64,000 bases of DNA from G963662605 sp963662605 (lineage in GTDB: Bacteria; Bacteroidota; Ignavibacteria; Ignavibacteriales; Ignavibacteriaceae). The notes beneath the pieces were generated by a model that saw nothing but the letters and a program-made list of their open reading frames with translations, was not told the DNA's origin and did no database searches. The position numbers and the translations under genes were made by a program. Location of the stretch: positions 620,001 through 684,000 of the forward strand of contig OY759785.1 in NCBI GenBank assembly GCA_963662605.1, read 5' to 3'. This document shows positions 1-7,826 of this stretch, one piece after another (positions within the stretch are counted from its first letter, which is position 1; every line of letters starts with the position of its first letter).

Positions 1-210
1 GTCATCAACAACATCGAATATCTCTTTAATTTTTTCCGCCTCAACATCACCGACGGTTTTCTTGGTCTTGATGCATAAACCCGTTAGCGTGCGTTTGCCG
101 AATGGGGCTAATACCCGCACGCCGAATTTGATGCTATCCTCAAGATCGGCGGGAACCGCGTAGGTGAAACTGTTTTTAAACGAGAGAAAGAAAATTACTT
201 CGCAGTACAC
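1..210 (-). CDS. priA: Primosomal protein N' (PriA), N-terminal fragment
   Basis: Partial gene running off the left edge; only about the first 70 residues are present. PriA is the 3'-5' superfamily 2 helicase that reloads DnaB at collapsed replication forks. The visible part has the look of the PriA 3'-end-binding domain: a short strand start, a tyrosine-alanine-valine-proline step, then the characteristic VRVLAPFGKRTLTGLCI stretch (families usually read V-x-V-PFG-x-R-x-x-x-G). The helicase part is outside the window, so assignment rests on this one domain. The start is probably GTG at 208-210, which shares one base with the TAG stop of the upstream oxidase gene (TAGTG), implying translational coupling; an in-frame stop lies five codons upstream of that GTG. 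Confidence 0.72.
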   Translation of the reverse strand, partial: MYCEVIFFLSFKNSFTYAVPADLEDSIKFGVRVLAPFGKRTLTGLCIKTKKTVGDVEAEKIKEIFDVVDD

Positions 211-1691
211 TAACGGCAGCTTTCATTGATGAAAAGTTCTTCGTCAAAAATATTTCCACGGTTGAGAATAAAATTCGGGTCGAGGATTTTCTTGATGCCA
301 GCCATAGATGCAATGACATCCGGCGAATACATCAGTTTAAACATCTCGCGTTTTATCTTGCCGACACCATGCTCGGCGGATATTGTGCCGCCTGCTGCAA
401 CTGCGCGTTTGCATATCTCCGTATATAAAGTTTTACCAAGCTGAAATTCGCCTTCATTCTTCGGTAGCATGTTAAGATGAACGTGTGAATCGCCGAAGTG
501 GCCGTATGCAACTGAATCAATGTTGTGTGAGCGAACAAGCTCTTTGATGCCGAAATAGAACTCTCGGAATTTTTCATCCGGCACGGCGGTATCCGTTCCG
601 AGCTTGTGGAGACCTTTCCGCGTTATAAATTCATTTACCGTCAGCGGCAAGGAGTGTCTGAATGTGTGAATGTTCTCTATTTCACTTCCTGAGGAAGCAT
701 ACCAAATATTATCTTCCAGTCCGTTATGCTGTATACTCAAATCCATCCATTGTTCGATGATCGCGTCTTCGGTTGCGGTGGTCAGTTCCTGCTCAAACCA
801 GACTGCACCTTGCGCATTTGCCGGAATTTGCGGAAACTTATCCGATATAAAACGCAGGGAGTCGTTATCAAAATATTCAAGTGACCGGGCGTGAATATTG
901 GCTTCTGATCTCGTCAGAGCACGTGCTTCATCAATAAAATCCAGACTGTCGTTTTCGCTCTTGAAAAAAGCGACACAGGAGAGCATCTTCTCCGGCGCGG
1001 GAATAATCTTCAGTTTTGCCGAGCTGATAACGCCGAGGGTCCCTTCGCTTCCGATGAAAAGGTCAATCAAATCCATGTTGGACGCAATAAAATATCCAGC
1101 AGCATTTTTCACCTGCGGTGTCTGTATATCAGGAAGAGTAATAGAATAGTTTACTTTCTCTTCCGATTTGAAATTCAGAATGTGGCCGTTTGCAAAACAC
1201 GAGCCCCGTTCTATATATATGATGTCTCCATTGGGAAGAATGACTTCAATGCCAAGTACAAATTTCCTTGTTGCTCCATAGCCGAATGATTTTGCCCCCG
1301 AAGCATTTGTTGCAATGTTTGCACACACAAAACTATTCCATTCGGTCGGGTCGGGAGGGTAGAAAACTCCTAAAAGCGAAATTGTATTATTGAAATCCGA
1401 TAACAGTACTCCGGACTCAACAATTGCAAAACCTTCTGTCGTGTTGATTTCAGTAATCTTATTCATTTTCTGTAATGAAATGACCACACCGCCCATCGGC
1501 ACGCGGCCGCCGGTCAGTCCGGTTCCATTACCCGCGATTGTAACCGGAGTTTTAGTTTTATTTGCTTCTATAATAATATCGCGGAGTTCCCGTACGGATT
1601 CGGGAAAGCAAACCGTGCTGCAATCGCCTTTAAAGTTGGAAGCGTCGGTCAGAAAATCGGCAAACTCGTCTTTTACTGTCTTAACTATCAT
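210..1691 (-). CDS. FAD-linked oxidase, GlcD/D-lactate dehydrogenase type
   Basis: A 493-residue FAD-dependent 2-hydroxyacid dehydrogenase of the VAO/PCMH flavoprotein superfamily, expected to oxidise a hydroxyacid such as glycolate or D-lactate; the true substrate cannot be read from sequence. The N-terminal FAD-binding domain shows the pyrophosphate-binding run GNGTGLTGGRVPMGG at about residues 53-67 and a second FAD segment with NASGAKSFGYG near 130. The C-terminal FAD-oxidase C domain has the YGHFGDSHVHLN motif near 400 and AEHGVGKIKREMF near 445, where the histidines are the usual catalytic/metal site. Length is normal for GlcD-like enzymes. No iron-sulfur partner (GlcF) lies beside it. 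It overlaps the putative priA start by one base, and a palindrome sits just upstream of its ATG. Confidence 0.9.
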   Translation of the reverse strand: MIVKTVKDEFADFLTDASNFKGDCSTVCFPESVRELRDIIIEANKTKTPVTIAGNGTGLTGGRVPMGGVVISLQKMNKITEINTTEGFAIVESGVLLSDFNNTISLLGVFYPPDPTEWNSFVCANIATNASGAKSFGYGATRKFVLGIEVILPNGDIIYIERGSCFANGHILNFKSEEKVNYSITLPDIQTPQVKNAAGYFIASNMDLIDLFIGSEGTLGVISSAKLKIIPAPEKMLSCVAFFKSENDSLDFIDEARALTRSEANIHARSLEYFDNDSLRFISDKFPQIPANAQGAVWFEQELTTATEDAIIEQWMDLSIQHNGLEDNIWYASSGSEIENIHTFRHSLPLTVNEFITRKGLHKLGTDTAVPDEKFREFYFGIKELVRSHNIDSVAYGHFGDSHVHLNMLPKNEGEFQLGKTLYTEICKRAVAAGGTISAEHGVGKIKREMFKLMYSPDVIASMAGIKKILDPNFILNRGNIFDEELFINESCR

Positions 1692-1710
1692 TCTTGATTC
1701 TAAAAATTAT

Positions 1711-1736
1711 ACCGGCAAAATACCAATTTTACCGGT
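1711..1736. promoter_or_regulatory. Palindrome upstream of the FAD oxidase
   Basis: An inverted repeat with 11-base arms (ACCGGCAAAAT and ATTTTACCGGT, one mismatch) around a 4-base centre, about 20 bases before the oxidase ATG. It could be an operator or a leader hairpin. Nothing nearby identifies a cognate regulator. Confidence 0.35.
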
Positions 1737-1808
1737 GTAACGCTAAGAGGGAAAAGATTAAGAACAAATTTTTTAGATCGAGTGTCGGTAAGATTAATAA
1801 TTGCAGAT

Positions 1809-2450
1809 TTATAAATTAATACCCATAATTAGTCTAAAGGAATTTGTTCTTTTCTTCACCAGAGTTGAAGCAGGTGAGGGGTACGTGGTGTGGATGCGCT
1901 CCAATATTTGCGGATCAGCCATTTGATAACGGAACGACACATTAAATCCTGTGAATTTAGTTGTTACACCCAAAGAATAAGCATACCCGGCGCCCATATT
2001 TGTGGTCAGAGTTTCACGGACAGCTTGTTTTGTATACTCAATATCTGACATAAACAATATTTGCAGACCTGTTTGTGCGAATACAAATAAATCTCCGGAC
2101 ATAAACTGGCACACCTGTATGTATGGACCCGTCAGTAACGCCCCGGTTGTATATTGGCCTGAACTCGCGGACGAAGCTGATATTCTGGTCGCCATGGATG
2201 CCTGTCGAATGCCATTCATCGTCATGTTGGTGGAGGTAAGCCATTTAATATTTTTATAGATATTGGCTGTTGCATCAAGAGAAACAGATACACCTCCTTT
2301 GGCGCCCAACGCATTGGCAAATTCTCCCGTGGGGAATGAAGCCCCGAAGTAGAGACTATAGCGGATGGGATCATCAAATATTTGGTATTGAGCGCGGACA
2401 CTAATAACTGAAAGAACAATAATAAACAACGCGCAATATTTCGTTTTCAT
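1809..2450 (-). CDS. Outer-membrane beta-barrel-like protein, third of a tandem trio
   Basis: A 213-residue predicted secreted protein with a clear signal peptide (MKTKYCALFIIVLSVISVRA, then Q). After it come alternating amphipathic segments with aromatic girdles, and the chain ends with ...GINL, resembling the terminal strand of small outer-membrane barrels. It shares layout with the two upstream genes: an opening segment with a short FPTGEFA-like or VPIGNFA-like turn, a central ...FAQTGLQIL... / FAQAGLQML / ...GQIGLLI... strand, a SFRY/SLRY/AIRY strand and a hydrophobic C-terminal strand. Its ATG overlaps the previous stop by one base (TAATG), so the three genes are probably translationally coupled. 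No function can be assigned. Confidence 0.7.
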   Translation of the reverse strand: MKTKYCALFIIVLSVISVRAQYQIFDDPIRYSLYFGASFPTGEFANALGAKGGVSVSLDATANIYKNIKWLTSTNMTMNGIRQASMATRISASSASSGQYTTGALLTGPYIQVCQFMSGDLFVFAQTGLQILFMSDIEYTKQAVRETLTTNMGAGYAYSLGVTTKFTGFNVSFRYQMADPQILERIHTTYPSPASTLVKKRTNSFRLIMGINL

Positions 2451-3151
2451 TAAAAAGTTACTCCCACTAACACTTGAATCATATCTGTTTTTATGGTGAC
2501 GTCACCCAACGACTTTTTAGGTTGACCGGGCACTTGGTAATTCTCGGTTATTTCCGGCTCCCCTTTAATATAACGCAAAGAAATATTTCCGGCCGGTATA
2601 TTAAGCATGCAGCCGACAGCATACACAAAGCCGAATCCAACATCGGGGCCTCTGGTTATTGAGCTGGTTTCTAAGCTGATAGTTGTTTTAGGCGTGACAA
2701 GCATTTGCAAGCCTGCTTGAGCAAATGGGATAATATCGGTTTTTAAAATTGTTCCGACCTTCACGCAGGGGCCGGTTATCAAATTCGCTGTAATGTACTG
2801 AGTTGTTTTAAAATTTGATGTCCCGAGTTTCGATATCAGCACATCTTTTTTTGGTGCATTTACATTAATGTTCAGAGAAGAAAATAATTTTGTGTCACCC
2901 CGAAAATCATGTACTGCATACAACTCACCGCCGAAGCCTGTGTTGCCGCAGCCGGAGTTGGTGGGTGATACGTCGGCAAAACCAACGACCGGAACAGATG
3001 CGATTGCGTAAAAACCGAACCACGTTGCCGTATGATTGCTTTGTGCCTCTGTCTGAAATGCGAGACAAGCTGCAAAAAAGAAAACCATCAATGGATTTCT
3101 AACAGCCGCCATTAATATCCTTCGGGTATAGTTTAGTTTTATATTATTCAT
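2450..3151 (-). CDS. Outer-membrane beta-barrel-like protein, second of a tandem trio
   Basis: Predicted secreted barrel-like protein of about 233 residues, paralogous in layout to its two neighbours. I chose the ATG at 3151 because it overlaps the TGA stop of the upstream gene in a TGATG junction; an open frame extends upstream to 3241 but that part lies within the neighbour's coding sequence. A second methionine 12 codons downstream gives a more compact signal peptide (MAAVRNPLMVFFFAACLAF...QTEAQ) and is the main alternative. The body is glycine- and aromatic-rich and has the FAQAGLQML and SLRY segments shared with the trio. The C-terminus ends ...VGVTF, typical of a last barrel strand. Confidence 0.68.
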   Translation of the reverse strand: MNNIKLNYTRRILMAAVRNPLMVFFFAACLAFQTEAQSNHTATWFGFYAIASVPVVGFADVSPTNSGCGNTGFGGELYAVHDFRGDTKLFSSLNINVNAPKKDVLISKLGTSNFKTTQYITANLITGPCVKVGTILKTDIIPFAQAGLQMLVTPKTTISLETSSITRGPDVGFGFVYAVGCMLNIPAGNISLRYIKGEPEITENYQVPGQPKKSLGDVTIKTDMIQVLVGVTF

Positions 3152-3858
3152 CAAAAATTTATTCCTGCTAAAAATTGCAGCATGCCGGTGGGAACTTCCA
3201 TAGATGAACGGGTCGTCTCTGTTAAGTATGAAGCCGACCACGATTTCGCAGTTACATGATATCGCGGTACCGCATAATTATAGCGAATGGCTAAATGTAT
3301 CAGTTTTACTTTTATTCCTGCCGATAAACCATATGCGATTGACGTGGCAGATTTTGCGGTCTGCTCAAATTTGTGATCAAGAATGAAACCTGAGTCTTCA
3401 TAGTGCTGCTTAAATATTATATCCGGAAATCCGCTTATTAATAACCCTATTTGACCGGATACATACGCGATGAATTTATCCGATGCGGAAATATCAACTG
3501 CCAGTCCCGATAATATCCAGCAGGTAAAATGCCGTCCCGTGCTAATAGTAACGTAGGGGTCGTCAACTGAATATGCAGTTTGGTTGAAGGCATTTGTGCT
3601 CACATTTATGGAGTTCGACCAATTGAGGTGTGGAATTAATAGTGTGGCCGAATTTATGTCCGCGCATAGTCCAACTTTTGCATAGCCTGCTCTCTCGCCG
3701 GACATTGAAGCAAAATTTCCGATGGGGACAGATCTGCCTAATTGCATGCTGAAAGCTGTTGAATACGGATTAATTGTGGATTGAGCATTAATGTTTATAG
3801 TGAATAGGGCAATAATCCCAAACACCCAAAATGTAGTTAGAAATATCCCTCTTTGCAT
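3151..3858 (-). CDS. Outer-membrane beta-barrel-like protein, first of a tandem trio
   Basis: First gene of the three-gene unit. Predicted signal peptide MQRGIFLTTFWVFGII... ending ...NINAQ, followed by a barrel-like body of alternating strands and a C-terminal ...LAGINF. An upstream in-frame GTG at 3873 is possible, but the ATG at 3858 puts the positive charge and hydrophobic core in normal signal-peptide positions. Tandem duplication followed by divergence is the simplest origin for the trio: they share motif order but little exact sequence. Targets could include adhesion, transport or gliding-related functions; none is supported directly. Confidence 0.68.
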   Translation of the reverse strand: MQRGIFLTTFWVFGIIALFTININAQSTINPYSTAFSMQLGRSVPIGNFASMSGERAGYAKVGLCADINSATLLIPHLNWSNSINVSTNAFNQTAYSVDDPYVTISTGRHFTCWILSGLAVDISASDKFIAYVSGQIGLLISGFPDIIFKQHYEDSGFILDHKFEQTAKSATSIAYGLSAGIKVKLIHLAIRYNYAVPRYHVTAKSWSASYLTETTRSSMEVPTGMLQFLAGINF

Positions 3859-4110
3859 AAAGCAGAACTGCACTCCCTGTGCCCAAAATAGATTTAAGAC
3901 GCTGTCTATTGTTCAAACACTAATTACCCATTTAGTAAGACCCGGATTTCAGATGAGGTTGTTTTTCTGCATCCCCATAATAAAATTATGCCGACTCATG
4001 CTTAAAAATTAATACAAAGAAAGCAAAGAACAAAACCGGCGAGGGGGGGGTAAAAAGTGATTTTAAAGTGTTAAAAACGACATATTGAGGGATTTTTGGA
4101 TAAATTCGTT

Positions 4111-4141
4111 TTTGAAAAAACGGAAACAATGTGTATATTGC
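4111..4141 (+). promoter_or_regulatory. Bacteroidota-type promoter of the tRNA-Met/secG unit
   Basis: TTTG at 4111-4114, a 19-base spacer, then TATATTGC at 4134-4141. It is 20 bases before the tRNA, giving a transcription start just ahead of the tRNA 5' end. The -7 octamer departs from TANNTTTG in its last three bases; the spacing matches other promoters in the window. A run of eight G lies further upstream at 4044-4051. Confidence 0.5.
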
Positions 4142-4161
4142 TAAGCTTAAACGCCCAATTT

Positions 4162-4235
4162 GGCGGGGTAGCTCAGCCGGTTAGAGCAATGGAATCATAA
4201 TCCATGTGTCGGGGGTTCGAATCCCTCCCCCGCTA
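4162..4235 (+). tRNA. tRNA-Met (CAT anticodon)
   Basis: A 74-base cloverleaf: 7-bp acceptor stem (GGCGGGG with CCCCGCT, first pair G-U), 4-bp D stem GCTC/GAGC, 5-bp anticodon stem ATGGA/TCCAT with loop ATCATAA, 5-bp T stem GGGGG/CCCTC with loop TTCGAAT, discriminator A. CCA is not encoded. The anticodon stem lacks the three G-C pairs of initiator tRNA, so this is the elongator form; a lysidine-modified tRNA-Ile(CAT) is the remaining alternative. Confidence 0.93.
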
Positions 4236-4253
4236 CTTTTTTAAGGAGTTATA

Positions 4254-4568
4254 ATGTTTACTTTATTATTACTTATCTGTACAATACTTGCCGTGATCCT
4301 CATGGTCGTGGTGTTATTACAAGCAAGCAAAGGTTCAGGCCTTGCAGGTACTTTCGGCGGCGCAGCACAAATGGGCGCTATGTTCGGAACAAGAAGAACA
4401 GCTGATTTTCTCAGCAAAGCTACCTGGTGGATTGCCGGAACGCTTGTCGTTCTTGCTTTGGTTATGAACTTATTTTTTCTGCCAAGGCTTTCAGCTGATG
4501 GCGGCAAAGGAAGCATCATTCAGAACGGTAAATATAACGTTCCTGCTTCCTCAACACTTCCCAAATAA
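4254..4568 (+). CDS. secG: Preprotein translocase subunit SecG
   Basis: A 104-residue membrane protein of the SecYEG channel, the accessory subunit that aids protein export across the inner membrane. Two transmembrane helices (about residues 2-22 and 55-76) flank the conserved cytoplasmic loop LLQASKGSGLAGTFGG...MFGTRRTADFLSK, which is diagnostic for SecG. A purine-rich site (AAGGAG) sits 6 bases before the ATG. The gene begins only 18 bases after the tRNA-Met, with no terminator between, so it is probably co-transcribed with the tRNA from the promoter at 4111. The C-terminal tail is short and polar. Confidence 0.95.
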   Translation: MFTLLLLICTILAVILMVVVLLQASKGSGLAGTFGGAAQMGAMFGTRRTADFLSKATWWIAGTLVVLALVMNLFFLPRLSADGGKGSIIQNGKYNVPASSTLPK

Positions 4569-4580
4569 GTCTTCGAGTTT

Positions 4581-4620
4581 AATTATTGGCCGGATTTAGA
4601 TTTATATCCGGCTAATAATT
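4581..4620. terminator. Bidirectional hairpin between convergent secG and the carboxypeptidase
   Basis: Inverted repeat of 15-base arms (AATTATTGGCCGGAT and ATCCGGCTAATAATT, one mismatch) with a 10-base loop, overlapping the last codons of the convergent carboxypeptidase gene. The AT-rich outer stem replaces a separate T-run, so it is only a moderate intrinsic terminator. Confidence 0.5.
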
Positions 4621-5851
4621 CTATTATCCTATCTTGCACACCTTTGTAATAGTGTGCCCCTTTTCTCTGAAATTGGAATATCATCGCGACAATGAGGTCA
4701 TCCCCATCGGGGCATCGTAAATAGCCTGCCAGTGAGGAGAAACCATTCAGCGTTCCTGTTTTACCGAAGAAATTATTTGCCGCGGGGGAGTCCAACATAC
4801 GTCCGCGCAAAGTGCCGTCATCTCCGGCAACGCTGAGCGAACGGAGAAAATCGCCAAATGCTTTGTAATCCAGATATGCCCATTCCAAAAGTCCTGCAAT
4901 ACACCTTACGGATGCCTGATTAAAATGAGAGAGTCCTGAGCCGTCTACAATCTTAGTGCCGTCAGTCCTGATGTCGTGATCTTCAAGGAACTGATTGACA
5001 GCCTGTGAAGCGTAAAACGCGTTGCCTTCTTCTTTGCTGTTCACCGCACCGGTCAATTTAAAAAGACACTCGGCAAGAAAATTATCACTTCTTTTGTTAA
5101 TTGTTTTTATAAGTTCGCTCAGAATGATGTGGTTTTCGGCAACTTCGACAGCATTGCTGGGAGTCACTCCGGTTCTTGCAATACCTCCGACGTGAATACT
5201 GGCTTCCTGTAATTCTGCTCTGAGTACCCCGGCGATATGCTGCGGCGGGTTCTGAATGTTCTGTGAGACGAATCCGTATTTTCTCCGGCGGAGTTTCTTC
5301 TTTACTAAAGTACGGTTTCTGTCTAAAACCAATGCCGAAACAGGCGGAATTCCAGCTGCGCCGGGCTCTTCATCAATCCAGTCGTTGCGGAAATATTCAT
5401 CGTCAAAATAGCTGTCGTCGCCCACAATATCGCCGGTAACGGCAGTTACGCCTTTTTTGCGGAGTTCTTGCACCATTTCGCGCAAATCAGAACTTGAGAA
5501 AACCGAATTTCCATATCCTTTTATATACAAATCGCCGTTTATCGTCCCATCCGAGATATTTTTATCCGAGCTGAAGAATTTCGTCGAAATTTTGTAATTT
5601 GAACCCAAAGTATTCATTGCTGTCAGTGTGGTGAACAACTTCGTGACAGAAGCCGGAGCCATCAGGCTATTGACATTATGAGCATACAGCGTGTCGTTGG
5701 TGAGTGGATTTATAATTAAAACCGCAAAGTTTGTTCCTGCAGGAACATTTTGTAGTATTTCTCGGATTTTTGTTGTAAATTCAAGGCCGCTTTTCCCACA
5801 ATATGCGAAAACCGGGATGAAAAGTAGTAAAAACAGTATTTTTTTGAACAT
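4583..5851 (-). CDS. dacB: D-alanyl-D-alanine carboxypeptidase/endopeptidase, PBP4 (DacB) family
   Basis: A 422-residue periplasmic penicillin-binding protein of the S13 family, which removes terminal D-Ala or cleaves cross-links in peptidoglycan. A signal peptide covers about residues 1-19. The active-site SxxK motif is SVTK at 68-71 (MAPASVTKLFTTL), the SxN motif is SDN in KRSDNFLAE, and the KTG motif occurs in GKTGTLNGFSSLAGY. All three catalytic motifs are intact, and the insert between the first two is of normal S13 size. Convergent with secG, with the shared hairpin at its 3' end. Confidence 0.93.
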   Translation of the reverse strand: MFKKILFLLLFIPVFAYCGKSGLEFTTKIREILQNVPAGTNFAVLIINPLTNDTLYAHNVNSLMAPASVTKLFTTLTAMNTLGSNYKISTKFFSSDKNISDGTINGDLYIKGYGNSVFSSSDLREMVQELRKKGVTAVTGDIVGDDSYFDDEYFRNDWIDEEPGAAGIPPVSALVLDRNRTLVKKKLRRRKYGFVSQNIQNPPQHIAGVLRAELQEASIHVGGIARTGVTPSNAVEVAENHIILSELIKTINKRSDNFLAECLFKLTGAVNSKEEGNAFYASQAVNQFLEDHDIRTDGTKIVDGSGLSHFNQASVRCIAGLLEWAYLDYKAFGDFLRSLSVAGDDGTLRGRMLDSPAANNFFGKTGTLNGFSSLAGYLRCPDGDDLIVAMIFQFQRKGAHYYKGVQDRIIELLAGYKSKSGQ

Positions 5852-5974
5852 ATTTACGTATCTGAATTAGAAAAAATCAAATTAGTCTATCTAATAATAA
5901 AAACATTTTTAATTAAAGAGAAGATATATTGAAAATATCTCTCGAAACAGTAAAACAATAATTTGTGGAGTTCT

Positions 5975-6805
5975 ATGAGCAAGCAAATAGTAAAAGAAAC
6001 CAAAAAAGCCTATGAAAATTTAGACTTTTTAAATTCCAAAGACGCACGTGTCATTCGTATGCTTTCGGAATACCTTGAACCCGAAGCACGATTCAAGAAA
6101 TATAACGTTCGCGAAACTGTGGTGTTTTTCGGTTCCGCACGTCTTCTCTGTAAAAAAGACGCAGTAGCACAATTAAATAAAATCAAATCAGCGGATCCTA
6201 AGAAAACCCCCGGATTTGCAGAAAAACTCCGCAAAGCTCAAGTAGCTCTTGAAATGTCGAAGTACTATGAAGATGCTGTAAAGCTCGCAAAAATGTTGAC
6301 CGAGTGGTCTATGGGATTAACTGATGAGCAGATGAAATTTATCATTTGCACAGGAGGCGGCCCTGGAATTATGGAAGCTGCCAACAAGGGCGCAAAAGCA
6401 GCCGGTGGAAAATCCGTCGGACTGAACATCAGCATTCCGTTTGAGCAGTTTGTTAACAAATATGTTACTGACGATTTAAAACTCGAATTCCATTATTTTT
6501 TCATGAGAAAATTCTGGTTCTCGTATCTTGCCAAGGCACTCATTGTGTTCCCGGGCGGATTCGGAACAATGGACGAATTTTTTGAGGTATTAACCTTAAG
6601 ACAGACCGGAAAGATCAAACGTCCGTTACTCGTTATCGGATATGATGAAAAATTCTGGAAGACCGTTGTTAATTTCGAAGCGCTTGTTGAGCACGGTGTA
6701 GTCAGCAAGGCCGATCTCGGACTTATCAAATTCTGCAGCACGCCTGAGCAGGCCTTCAAGGCGGTTACAGAGCACTTTGTTAAGTTCCCCCCGAAGAAAA
6801 GATAA
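5975..6805 (+). CDS. LOG-family Rossmann protein (nucleotide 5'-monophosphate nucleosidase type)
   Basis: A 276-residue member of the LOG/lysine-decarboxylase-like family. Characterised members hydrolyse nucleoside or cytokinin riboside 5'-monophosphates to base and ribose 5-phosphate. Seen here: CTGGGPGIMEAANKGA near residue 120 and the PGGFGTMDEFFEVLTLRQTGK signature (PGGxGTxxE) near 195. The N-terminal 85 residues are an extension relative to minimal LOG proteins. The start is ATG 5975, preceded by GTGGAG; the open frame begins with a TTG 12 bases earlier that would overlap the ribosome site. The family is sometimes misannotated as lysine decarboxylase; no decarboxylase motif is present. 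Confidence 0.88.
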   Translation: MSKQIVKETKKAYENLDFLNSKDARVIRMLSEYLEPEARFKKYNVRETVVFFGSARLLCKKDAVAQLNKIKSADPKKTPGFAEKLRKAQVALEMSKYYEDAVKLAKMLTEWSMGLTDEQMKFIICTGGGPGIMEAANKGAKAAGGKSVGLNISIPFEQFVNKYVTDDLKLEFHYFFMRKFWFSYLAKALIVFPGGFGTMDEFFEVLTLRQTGKIKRPLLVIGYDEKFWKTVVNFEALVEHGVVSKADLGLIKFCSTPEQAFKAVTEHFVKFPPKKR

Positions 6806-6811
6806 TAAAAA

Positions 6812-6871
6812 AGTCCATCATTAGATGGACTCAATACGCTTGAAATGAAAAAGCCTCCCGATGTTGGGAGG
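6812..6871. terminator. Two hairpins, the second a bidirectional terminator
   Basis: First hairpin AGTCCATC/GATGGACT (6812-6831) lacks a T-run. The second, GCCTCCC/GGGAGGC (6853-6871), has TTTTT on its plus side and TTTTTC on its minus side, so it can end transcription of both the LOG gene and the convergent rpsU. Confidence 0.85.
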
Positions 6872-6878
6872 CTTTTTA

Positions 6879-7073
6879 CTATTCGTTCATCATTTCTGCA
6901 CGTTGAGCGCGGCGGACTGCTTTTAAGCGTTCCATTCTTTTGCGCATAGACGGCTTAACATAAAACGTTCTCTTTTTGAATTCTTTTAAAATTCCCGAAC
7001 GTTCATATTTTTTCTTAAAGCGTTTCAACGCTTTATCAATTGATTCACTTTCCTGGATTGTTATACCGATCAA
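6879..7073 (-). CDS. rpsU: 30S ribosomal protein S21
   Basis: A 64-residue basic protein of the small ribosomal subunit. It carries the family core ESIDKALKRFKKKYERSGIL followed by KEFKKRTFYVKPSMRKRM...LKAVRRAQR. The start is TTG at 7073-7071 with a GAGG site 8 bases upstream, giving the expected N-terminus MIGITIQ; no ATG exists nearby. It lies 26 bases downstream of the zinc-ribbon gene and ends immediately before a strong terminator, so the two genes form a short operon. Confidence 0.95.
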   Translation of the reverse strand: MIGITIQESESIDKALKRFKKKYERSGILKEFKKRTFYVKPSMRKRMERLKAVRRAQRAEMMNE

Positions 7074-7099
7074 GTCAATTACCTCTTACGTTAAATTTA

Positions 7100-7474
7100 T
7101 TAATTAATTGTTTCTAATAATTTCTTTTTACCGGAATTTTGGAATTCCACAATAATCAAACTTTTGCCGTTGGATGATGTTTCTTTTCCGATAATGATTC
7201 CGTGATCGTTAAAAGCTTTATGAAAAATCGTTTCACCGACTGCAAATTGCTCTCTTGGAGAATATTCTCTACAGCCGTCCACAACAATATTTTGTATAGT
7301 AATTTTTGCTTCTTTCTGTAAGTCATTCAGGTCAATAACCGTTTTTTGCTTACAAGATTTGCATTTTGCCCAGCGCTTTGAGGAATCACCTTCGGCGGTT
7401 TCACCGGCTAATTCCATCTTTTTTACGGCGTTGCAAAATCCGCAATAGGCTTCTATGTTCTTAGTCTTTGCCAT
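7100..7474 (-). CDS. Zinc-ribbon protein with a C-terminal CarD/UvrD-tail-like beta domain
   Basis: About 124 residues. The N-terminal half has two CxxC pairs (CGFC and CKSC) expected to bind one zinc ion. The C-terminal half has the pattern YSPREQFAVGETIFHKAFNDHG...VEF..GKKKLLE, a small SH3-like beta fold seen in many bacterial proteins of unknown role and resembling CarD-type or UvrD C-terminal domains. Start choice is between ATG 7474 (used here) and ATG 7483. Being co-oriented with and 26 bases upstream of rpsU suggests a transcription- or translation-related role, but that is inference from position only. Confidence 0.7.
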   Translation of the reverse strand: MAKTKNIEAYCGFCNAVKKMELAGETAEGDSSKRWAKCKSCKQKTVIDLNDLQKEAKITIQNIVVDGCREYSPREQFAVGETIFHKAFNDHGIIIGKETSSNGKSLIIVEFQNSGKKKLLETIN

Positions 7475-7504
7475 ATCTTTCAAAATCCATTTTACTATAA
7501 CAAG

Positions 7505-7536
7505 TTAATATACAAAATTCCGGAACAAAGACCAAA
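7505..7536 (-). promoter_or_regulatory. Candidate promoter of the zinc-ribbon/rpsU unit
   Basis: On the minus strand, TTTG (7536-7533), 20 bases, then TATATTAA (7512-7505), about 30 bases before the zinc-ribbon start. The octamer matches the TANNTT part of the Bacteroidota -7 element only. Confidence 0.35.
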
Positions 7537-7826
7537 ACTAAAACATTTATGGGTATTAGCGGCCAATGGCAGAGAAGGGCAATTATTGCTCAATTGTGCC
7601 GTTTTTGCAAGAAATCGGAAGAAATGGTGAATACTTGAAGGTTTTCGGACACTTCAACTGAAATTCCCGGCAAACCTCACGTAAAAACAGAAAAAACACG
7701 ATTTTTATAGAATTATGTGTAAATAGGTGGCTGGAGTGCTTTGAAAATTTAGCAATATGCACATTCTTTGTTGCACATGAATTTACCAATAGTTAAATTC
7801 ACTATTACATACTAACCTTGGAGCAG
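7537..7826. other. Intergenic region between divergent units
   Basis: No convincing gene. A 68-codon minus-strand frame here has no family resemblance or ribosome site. On the plus strand a possible promoter, TTTG at 7740-7743, 19 bases, ATTCTTTG at 7763-7770, lies about 60 bases before the pilin-like gene. Confidence 0.4.

Noticed and set aside
4162..4235. tRNA read as initiator Met
   Set aside because: The anticodon stem is ATGGA/TCCAT without the three G-C pairs of initiator tRNA, and the first acceptor pair is G-U rather than unpaired.
5963..5974. TTG start for the LOG-family gene
   Set aside because: The GTGGAG ribosome site lies inside this extension and is well spaced for ATG 5975.
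5966..6805. LOG protein as lysine decarboxylase
   Set aside because: PGGxGTxxE Rossmann fold only; no PLP-binding site. The old name is a family misannotation.
7583..7789. A 68-codon minus-strand frame upstream of the pilin-like gene
   Set aside because: No ribosome site, no family resemblance, and it overlaps the candidate promoter of the pilin-like gene.
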